This document shows positions 45,705 through 51,923 of a stretch of DNA of 64,000 nucleotides, in pieces (position 1 is the stretch's first letter; every line of letters begins with the position of its first letter). A program made the translations under genes and the position numbers. The notes beneath the pieces are model-generated. The model was not told where the DNA came from, ran no database searches, and saw only the letters and a program-made list of their open reading frames with translations. The stretch is from the NCBI RefSeq assembly GCF_900637635.1, contig NZ_LR134383.1:1260501-1324500 (forward strand), written 5' to 3'. The DNA comes from Legionella jordanis (lineage in GTDB: Bacteria; Pseudomonadota; Gammaproteobacteria; Legionellales; Legionellaceae).

Positions 45705-46549
45705 TTAGTGGCAACCTAAATTAGAGTTCATTGTCTTATTTTTTGCCAGATGTTCCCACGGTGTTAAATCATTTAGCGAATCGTACGGTCTCTCGTCGTT
45801 ATACTCCTTTATCCAGTTTTCTGTCAGCTCTCTGACTTCTTGTAGATTTTTAAACGCGTACATATCCAATATTTCTGTGCGGTAAGTTCTATTGAATCGC
45901 TCAATAAATGAATTTTGCGTTGGTTTACCTGGCTTAATAAATTCTAAAGCCACTTGATGCTTTTCAGGCCAGTCTGCTAATGTGCTTGAGATAAATTCAG
46001 GGCCATTATCCATGCGTAATTTAGCAGGGAAACCTCGCCATGCAACAACACGTTCTAATACGCGAATTACTCGCTGAGCAGGCAGGCTTAAATCGATTTC
46101 AATAGCCAACACTTCACAGTTAAAATCATCTACTATGTTAAATGTTCTGAAGCGTCGGCCACACATCAACGCATCACACATAAAATCCATAGACCAACAC
46201 TGATTAATGGATGCTGGCACACTCAGGGGGCAGGTGAGCGATTAGGAAGCCGTTTTTTGCCTTTACGACGCATATTGAGCTTCAGTTCACAATATACCCG
46301 ATAAATGCGTTTATGATTCCACCTATGACCCTGACGGCGCAAGACTTTAAGCAATTTACTAAAGCCATACGCCGGATAGCGTTCGGATGATTCCTTCAAT
46401 GCCACAATAACGCCTTCATCGGATTGGCTATCCGGCTTATATCGATAAACCGAGTCGCTGATACCCACAACCTTACAAGCACGGCGTAAACTCACAGTAT
46501 GAGTATTCACTGCATAATCAACCAGCTCCCGTCTCACAGATGGCTTCAT
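45705..46549 (-). pseudogene. IS3-family transposase orfB, frameshifted
   Basis: The DDE-type integrase domain is split between two frames: 46549-46223 (KPSVRRELVDYAVNTHT... ERYPAYGFSKLLKVLRR) and 46220-45705. The catalytic residues are in SINQCWSMDFMCDAL (first D), LRMDNGPEFIS (second D) and FIERFNRTYRTEI (E). The break falls at a run of five G (46226-46230, plus strand), where a one-base change ends the first piece with NRSPAP. Restoring the frame gives NRSPAPLSVPASINQ. The ATG of orfB overlaps the orfA stop. A sequencing slip in the homopolymer cannot be excluded. Confidence 0.83.
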
Positions 46550-46812
46550 AGCTTTTTTTCGACAATATCCTTCAGGATTTTGTGATCAAGACTTAGCTCA
46601 GCATACATTTGCTTTAGACGACGGTTCTCTTCTTCAAGATCTTTCAGACGTTTTACGTCGGATGCCTCCATGCCACCATATTTGGCTTTCCAGTTGTAAT
46701 AGGTTGCATCTGAAATCCCATATTCACGACAAATTTCTTTAACCAACCGACCTGCTTCGACTTCTTTTAGAATTTTTACAATTTGTGTTTCTGTATAACG
46801 CGATTTTTTCAT
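46546..46812 (-). CDS. IS3-family transposase orfA
   Basis: An 88-residue helix-turn-helix protein (about residues 4-50, MKKSRYTETQIVKILKEVEA) followed by a leucine-zipper-like helix (EENRRLKQMYAELSLDHKIL). This is the IS407/IS51-group OrfA. The start at 46812 follows GAGGAG by 7 bases. A TTG 15 bases earlier is less likely. It binds the element ends and, fused or coupled with OrfB, forms the transposase. Confidence 0.9.
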   Translation of the reverse strand: MKKSRYTETQIVKILKEVEAGRLVKEICREYGISDATYYNWKAKYGGMEASDVKRLKDLEEENRRLKQMYAELSLDHKILKDIVEKKL

Positions 46813-46886
46813 TTTTGTTCTCCTCAAACATAGGTTAACTTGGAGAACTCTAATCAGAAATGCACCTATTTTAGGGGAGGGTTACA

Positions 46887-47287
46887 CTTTCCCTCGACCT
46901 GAGATGCGAGTTCCTTTGAAAAAAAATCACACTGTATTTTTTGCAGGATATCCAGGAGGAGATCGAAGACAAACAAGTCCTCGAAATGTAAATTTCGGTA
47001 TATTTGGTGCGTTATGTATTGTTGAATCTGTATCGGAGAACTCTATAAAGCTAGTATTAGATGAGCAATATGTTGTTGACTCTCCTGATAAAATGCCCAT
47101 TGACTACAAGCTTGGAGGTATCAGCGGAGCTGCTTTATTTTCTATAGAGGAAAGTGAATCAGGCATAACATTATTTTCTATAAGTGGGGTTGTATCTGAA
47201 GCAAGTGACACATGGAAAATAATTTCTTGTATACCAATACATTTAATTTCTGACGATGGCAAAATTTTAAAAAAGCTTAACCCCTAA
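46887..47287 (+). pseudogene. C-terminal remnant of a trypsin-like serine protease
   Basis: The frame is open from the IS edge through 46904 (first ATG), giving about 130 residues. It has GYPGGDRRQ and the probable catalytic-serine loop LGGISGAALFS, as in trypsin-like peptidase domains of uncharacterised bacterial proteins. The His and Asp part of the triad is missing. Because the reading frame continues up to the IS end, the 5' part was probably removed by the IS insertion or a linked deletion. The stand-alone product would not be an active protease. Confidence 0.6.
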
Positions 47288-47640
47288 TTTATCATCAGGT
47301 TTACGGTAATTACATAGTATTATCAAAGCTATTGAAATAGTTCTTTAAGCTAGTAGGAGGCACCAAAGTTAAAATTTTATTCATCTTTTACTACTGTGGT
47401 TTTCCGAGCTCTACAGAAACACCTATTCAATCGAACTTTTCAGGTGATTAAATCAATATGTAGACATTTATACAATTATAATACTACATATGGGTAAATT
47501 ATGAATATGTCAAACTTTTCCGGTAACTTTTTTAAAATAAAAACACCTCAATTCATAACGGTTATTAGCTAATGAATTCTATATTTGGAATTGAATAATT
47601 ATGAAATTGGACCTATAATAGGTTTAATAGGAGAATTATT
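47288..47640. other. A-T rich gap before toxin-antitoxin genes, no gene
   Basis: About 350 bases with no frame of interest on either strand. It probably carries the promoter of the Xre-RES pair, with an AGGAG ribosome site ending near 47634. I see no operator palindrome with confidence. Confidence 0.35.
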
Positions 47641-48048
47641 ATGCCCTCTAGTACAAACCAGCTAATGAACTATTTTAAAAATCCCATTAAAGAAATTGAA
47701 ACAGTACGGGAAGGTATTAATCCCGAATTGATTGAAAATTTTCTTAACGATCAATCCTTTGTAGTAAAGGATGTGCTTAGTCGATTAAAAATTACGACCT
47801 CAACTTATTTTGCAAAGAAAAAGGAGCATAAGTTACTTGATTCTAGCTCTACAGAAAAATTTTTAAGATTATTCTCTGTAGTGCAGAATGCGCAGGAAAT
47901 CTTAGGCAAACAAGAAGCAAAAAATTGGCTTTATAGAAAAATTCCTTCTTTAGGAGATCAAGTTCCAATGGATTTATTGGATACGGAAGCAGGGCATCGT
48001 CTTGTAGAGCAAGCGCTATTACAAATTAAATATGGAATATATAACTGA
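47641..48048 (+). CDS. Antitoxin, Xre/MbcA/ParS family (DUF2384)
   Basis: A 135-residue antitoxin. The N-terminal part (about 35-65) has a helix-turn-helix-type segment (FVVKDVLSRLKITTSTYFAKK). The C-terminal toxin-binding domain (about 70-135) includes LFSVVQNAQEILGKQEAKNWL, IPSLGDQVPMDLLDTEAGH and the final VEQALLQIKYGIYN, the DUF2384 signature. It neutralises the RES toxin and should repress its own operon. The stop overlaps the toxin start by one base (TGATG), as usual for such pairs. AGGAG lies about 8 bases upstream of the ATG. Confidence 0.93.
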   Translation: MPSSTNQLMNYFKNPIKEIETVREGINPELIENFLNDQSFVVKDVLSRLKITTSTYFAKKKEHKLLDSSSTEKFLRLFSVVQNAQEILGKQEAKNWLYRKIPSLGDQVPMDLLDTEAGHRLVEQALLQIKYGIYN

Positions 48049-48509
48049 TGTCAGTTTGGTATAGAGGTGCCCAAAATCAAGAGGTAGATATTGTATTTTC
48101 AGGTGAAGGTGGATTATTTGTTGCAGGTAGATGGAACCACAAAGGAACTAGAGCTATATATTGTTCCCAATCAATATCTCTATGCACATTAGAATGGTTA
48201 TCACATAATGGGCTTTCTGTATCTGGGTTTAGTTATTATAAGTTTTCTATTGAAATACCAGATGAATTGATAATTAAATATACTACCTCTGATTTACCTA
48301 AAGAATGGAAAAATACACCATCCCCTAACTCTAATCGTGATTTTGCTACAAAAAATTTCTTTGAGCTTAAAGAATATTTGGCAATGGCTATTCCATCAGT
48401 TATGGTACCAGAGGAATTCAATTTAGTAATAAATCCATTCCATGTTGCTTTTGCTGACGCAAAAAAAACAATTCTATTTTTAGGAGAATTCACAGCTCCT
48501 AAAAGATAA
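48048..48509 (+). CDS. RES-domain toxin, putative NAD+ phosphorylase
   Basis: A 153-residue toxin. The RES family degrades NAD+, halting growth (established for MbcT, Res and ParT). Key residues are visible: the Arg in VWYRGAQ, R28 in VAGRWNHKG, Y38 in AIYCSQS, E49 in CTLEWLSH and the C-terminal VINPFH block. Its start overlaps the antitoxin stop by one base, showing translational coupling. Length matches RES toxins (about 150-160). It lies in a zone of pseudogenes and an IS, consistent with maintenance of accessory DNA. Confidence 0.93.
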   Translation: MSVWYRGAQNQEVDIVFSGEGGLFVAGRWNHKGTRAIYCSQSISLCTLEWLSHNGLSVSGFSYYKFSIEIPDELIIKYTTSDLPKEWKNTPSPNSNRDFATKNFFELKEYLAMAIPSVMVPEEFNLVINPFHVAFADAKKTILFLGEFTAPKR

Positions 48510-48591
48510 AGATAAAATTTTAATTTGATTCTAAAAAAGATAAACTCTGGGCTACAAATTTATATACAAGCTGAATAATTCGAGGGGTTAA

Positions 48592-49071
48592 TTATTCATC
48601 AACCTTTCCTTTAGTCCATTTTATTAAAATAAGAGTCCAGATCAAGACAAAAAGAAAAATCCTAAGAGTTACTAAATAATATGGAAAGATTAAGCTCACT
48701 ATAAAATAAGTACCTAGTATCCATGAGAAAAAACTAAAAATACCTATTAATATTTGTAAGAAAGCTATGTGTGAAATATTATTTTTTAGGGGTTTTGCTT
48801 TAAATTTAGATGCTCTTTTTAAATAAAAATAAGCCACGAAATATTCATGAATTAAAGTTATTATTCCAATAACCGTTCCAAAGATATAGAGAAGAAGAGC
48901 CGTTTTTATTTGCCAATCAACTTTTTCGATACCATTATTAAAAAAACTTCCTAATGAAATTGACGAACCTGCATTTAATATGAACGGCAATGTTATTGTG
49001 AATTTATAGGTCCTATTGTAGAAATCTTTAGCAAATTTGTCATTGTTTTCTTTTGCCATGATGTTTCTCAT
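48592..49071 (-). CDS. Unrecognised four-helix membrane protein
   Basis: A 159-residue protein with probably four membrane segments (about residues 25-45, 55-80, 98-120 and 125-150: ALLLYIFGTVIGIITLIHEY, IAFLQILIGIFSFFSWILG, LIFPYYLVTLRIFLFVLIW). A short charged N-terminus and a basic loop (KRASKFKAKPLKNN) set the topology. I do not recognise a family. It lies convergent with the RES toxin gene and is A-T rich like its neighbours, suggesting an acquired gene. Start ATG at 49071 or the in-frame ATG at 49059 are both possible. Confidence 0.6.
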   Translation of the reverse strand: MRNIMAKENNDKFAKDFYNRTYKFTITLPFILNAGSSISLGSFFNNGIEKVDWQIKTALLLYIFGTVIGIITLIHEYFVAYFYLKRASKFKAKPLKNNISHIAFLQILIGIFSFFSWILGTYFIVSLIFPYYLVTLRIFLFVLIWTLILIKWTKGKVDE

Positions 49072-49572
49072 AATTTCTTTAATTAAAGTTTAATACAAAA
49101 AAACTACTCGAAATCTAATTTGACTGTATCCTAAATTTGGCTAGTTTGGATGAAGTATTTTTGTAGGAAGAGTCTTATATCAACTAATTAAGTCTGATTA
49201 CTTTGATAATCAGACCTAACCTAATAATGGTATTCGTGGATTCAACTCGCTAACGCAACAAGTTATTACTTTATAATAGCTCTCATAATAGTAATAGGCT
49301 TTCCAAGTGAAGTATTTTTTTCAATTTCAACCCATCCAATTGCTTGTAATAATTAGGTAATGTGAGATCTCTACCAATCTGTGATATTCTAGGCGCTATC
49401 ATCTCTAAATGATCTGAGAATAGAATTTTTTGGCTGTGATTTGAACATTATAGGCTCAATGTTAGGAAATCCTGCTGTGCTTGAAAATAAAAGTGCTTGT
49501 TGTTGGATTTCTAAAATGGAGTGTTGAGTCTTTTGTAGTTGCAGCGTATGTCCGTTTTGATGTGAGAAGGTT
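49072..49572. other. Gap with unidentified minus-strand remnant
   Basis: On the minus strand an open stretch (about 49560-49400, including LEIQQQALLFSSTAGFPNIE) and a short end piece (about 49350-49266, LLQAIGWVEIEKNTSL...TIMRAIIK then stop) look like remnants of one or more genes. The end piece resembles the C-terminus of GNAT acetyltransferases, but this is weak. No intact gene is present. Confidence 0.35.
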
Positions 49573-50742
49573 ATGCAGACTGGAGCAGTTTTTTACACTA
49601 TTTTTTTAATTTTTGCTGGTGCTGCCATATTCTCAACCTTAGTTCTTTATACTAAGCAATCTTTGCTTGTTGCATATATTCTTTTAGGTGCTGCTTTAGG
49701 CCCTTGGGGCATGGGGCTTGTTTCAGATGTGAGTGTTGTCCAGCAAGTAGGGGACATCGGCATAGTTTTCTTGCTGTTCTTATTGGGGCTTCATCTGCAA
49801 CCACAAAATTTAGTTCACATGTTAAGAAAGATTACATGGATTGCTGTAGTAAGTTCCATTTTCTTTGCCATTATTGCTTATTTAATAGGTCGCTGGTTTG
49901 GTCTGGGTGTTACTGAATCCTGGGTTTTGGGTGCAGCGATGATGTTTTCCAGCACTATTATTGGATTAAAGTTATTGCCAACCACGATTTTGCATCACCA
50001 GCATACCGGCGAGGTGATGATCAGTGTCTTGTTGATGCAAGACGTCATTGCGATTATTGTATTAATTTTAATTAACGGAGCACAGGGCGGCGGTTTTTCC
50101 TGGAATGATTTATTTTTAGTGGGGCTTGCATTACCTGCCTTGACGCTCTTTGCTTTCGCTATTGAACGCTATGTTCTGGTTAGGCTTTTGGCTCGCTTTG
50201 ATCGCACGCAGGAATATGTCTTTTTATTGTCCATTGGCTGGTGTCTTGGGATGTCTTTTATGGCTCAGCAGTTTGGTCTGTCTGAGGATATTGGAGCCTT
50301 TGTGGCTGGGGTCGCATTGGCTTCAAGTCCAATTTCACTCTATATCGCTGAAAGTTTAAAACCTTTGCGCGATTTCTTTCTCGTAATGTTTTTCTTTTCT
50401 ATTGGTGCTACATTTAACTTTGCCTTTACCGCACAAGTGGTGATTCCTGCATTTATACTGTCCTTTTTAATGCTGGTCATAAAACCACTACTTTTCCAGC
50501 TGCTTTTGAGCCGAGCAGGCGAAAAAAAATCCGTAGCCAGAGAGGTTGGGGTAAGGTTGGGGCAGGCCAGTGAATTTTCACTCCTGGTAGCCAGTATAGC
50601 TTTAAGCACAAAACTGATTTCTGAGGTGGCAGCTAATTTAATTCAAGCTACTACCATATTGACGTTTATCGTATCTTCTTATTTAGTGGTGTTAAAATAC
50701 CCGACACCAATAGCTCTGTCTGATAAAATGCGTAAGGATTAA
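49573..50742 (+). CDS. CPA2-family monovalent cation:proton antiporter (KefB-type, no RCK domain)
   Basis: A 389-residue inner-membrane protein with 11-13 membrane segments, the Na+/H+ exchanger domain only. Family blocks VAYILLGAALGPWGMGL, the Q-D motif LLMQDVIAIIVL and the following SEDIGAFVAGVALA are present. Kef-type proteins normally add a TrkA-N/RCK domain; none is here. Its function may be K+/H+ or Na+/H+ exchange. GAGAAGG lies 5 bases before the ATG. The next gene (AmpE-like) starts 2 bases after its stop, so they form an operon with the Cys-rich lipoprotein gene. Confidence 0.88.
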   Translation: MQTGAVFYTIFLIFAGAAIFSTLVLYTKQSLLVAYILLGAALGPWGMGLVSDVSVVQQVGDIGIVFLLFLLGLHLQPQNLVHMLRKITWIAVVSSIFFAIIAYLIGRWFGLGVTESWVLGAAMMFSSTIIGLKLLPTTILHHQHTGEVMISVLLMQDVIAIIVLILINGAQGGGFSWNDLFLVGLALPALTLFAFAIERYVLVRLLARFDRTQEYVFLLSIGWCLGMSFMAQQFGLSEDIGAFVAGVALASSPISLYIAESLKPLRDFFLVMFFFSIGATFNFAFTAQVVIPAFILSFLMLVIKPLLFQLLLSRAGEKKSVAREVGVRLGQASEFSLLVASIALSTKLISEVAANLIQATTILTFIVSSYLVVLKYPTPIALSDKMRKD

Positions 50743-50744
50743 AA

Positions 50745-51497
50745 ATGAAATTATTCGTCATTGTCCTTTGTTTATTAAGTGAACGGTATTTGGTTCATTC
50801 CCTTTCACACCGGCGCTTTAATTGGTTTCCCGCCTTTTTTGCTGGCATCAGCGAGCGATTAGGAAGATCTGAACCCAGCCACTTTAATCAGGCCTTGATT
50901 TTAGCTTTAGTTGTTTTAATTCCCATTGTCATCGTATGGTTGATTTTCTATCTGCTTGGCTCGCTATTTTTTGGTTTTATTGCTTTCTTATTAAACTTAG
51001 TGATTTTCTACTACTGTTTGGGACCTCAAAATCCTTTTTATCCAGTACGGGATGAGGCTGAAGAGAACAATGAAGTTGTAGTGAGTGACTATTTTGCAAA
51101 AGTTAACGGCGAACTATTTGCTGTAATTTTTTGGTATATTTTATTAGGTCCTTTGGGTGTGTTGTTTTATCGCCTTGTTTCTCTCTGTCGTGAACAATTG
51201 CTTACCTCACAATTAGCGCAAGTGATGACAAACATTTTGGATTGGGTTCCCGCAAGGCTGAGTGTGTTGCTCTATTTATTAGTAGGAAATTTTCAAAGAG
51301 GCATTCATTTCCTGGGCAGAATGTTTCTGGCTTCTCCGGAAAAAAATTCACTCTTATTAGGTGAGGGGGGATTATTGGCTGCGCGTACCACTGCGGATGA
51401 GTCCATTTCCATGCCACAGGCTGAGCATTTAGTTGAACAGGCACTTATTGTATTGTTGGTTTTTCTGGCGTTGTTTACCTTAATCTCTTGGCTATAA
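50745..51497 (+). CDS. ampE: AmpE-like inner-membrane protein
   Basis: A 250-residue membrane protein of the AmpE (CobD/CbiB-like) family. It has about four membrane segments and the conserved block FWYILLGPLGVLFYRL in the middle, with YYCLGPQNPFYP before it. Family members lie with ampD in many gammaproteobacteria and were linked to beta-lactamase regulation, but their reaction is unknown. No ampD is adjacent. It starts 2 bases after the antiporter stop, with AAGGA inside that gene. Unusually, its partners here are an antiporter and a Cys-rich lipoprotein. Confidence 0.85.
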   Translation: MKLFVIVLCLLSERYLVHSLSHRRFNWFPAFFAGISERLGRSEPSHFNQALILALVVLIPIVIVWLIFYLLGSLFFGFIAFLLNLVIFYYCLGPQNPFYPVRDEAEENNEVVVSDYFAKVNGELFAVIFWYILLGPLGVLFYRLVSLCREQLLTSQLAQVMTNILDWVPARLSVLLYLLVGNFQRGIHFLGRMFLASPEKNSLLLGEGGLLAARTTADESISMPQAEHLVEQALIVLLVFLALFTLISWL

Positions 51498-51523
51498 TAA
51501 AAAACTAATTTGACGAGTTTACT

Positions 51524-51901
51524 ATGATTAAACTTATTATAAGTTGCGTATTATGTTGTGTCTGCCTCAGTTCTTGTACATTTTTTATGAGTGCGGCTGA
51601 GAAGAATAGGATTGCTACTTGTCAAATTACTTGTGAACAAAAGGCTCGAGCCTGTAAAGCGACTTGCCGAAATAATTGTCAAGGTTGTTGCGCCTCCTCG
51701 ACAAAAACAACTCTTAAAAATTATAGGCGCTATCGACATGAAGTGTGTGTAAAAGGAGATTTTCTCACACTGCAGTTGAATTCCTTCCGTGATCCACTAC
51801 AATGCCGCAAAACAACTTGCGACTGCCGGGCTGATTACCAGGTCTGTGTGCAAGCCTGTAGTGGGATGGTTTATAAAAGCTTGCAGCGAATTTGTCCCTG
51901 A
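51524..51901 (+). CDS. Cysteine-rich lipoprotein
   Basis: A 125-residue predicted lipoprotein. The signal peptide ends at the lipobox LSSC (C18). The mature part has 14 more cysteines in a C-x3-C and CC pattern (ATCQITCEQKARACKATCR; CRKTTCDCRADYQVC). I know no characterised family. Such density suggests disulfide-bonded structure in the periplasm or metal binding. The start codon overlaps nothing, and it lies 26 bases after the ampE-like gene and 22 bases before aceE, all on the plus strand. It may be the third gene of the antiporter operon. Confidence 0.8.
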   Translation: MIKLIISCVLCCVCLSSCTFFMSAAEKNRIATCQITCEQKARACKATCRNNCQGCCASSTKTTLKNYRRYRHEVCVKGDFLTLQLNSFRDPLQCRKTTCDCRADYQVCVQACSGMVYKSLQRICP

Positions 51902-51923
51902 AGCTGATTGAAGAGGAACATTC

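Larger units (their letters stand above)
45689..46886 (-). mobile_element. IS3-family element, IS407 group
   Basis: About 1.2 kb, bounded by TGTAA at 45689 and TTACA at 46886. The ends form an imperfect inverted repeat of about 41-42 bases (45689-45729 and 46845-46886) sharing an ATTAGAGTTC inner block. The transposase genes orfA and orfB are on the minus strand with an ATGA junction. No matching 3- or 4-base target duplication is seen (GGAG on the left, CTTT on the right), suggesting deletion or recombination after insertion. orfB is frameshifted, so the copy is likely immobile. Confidence 0.85.
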
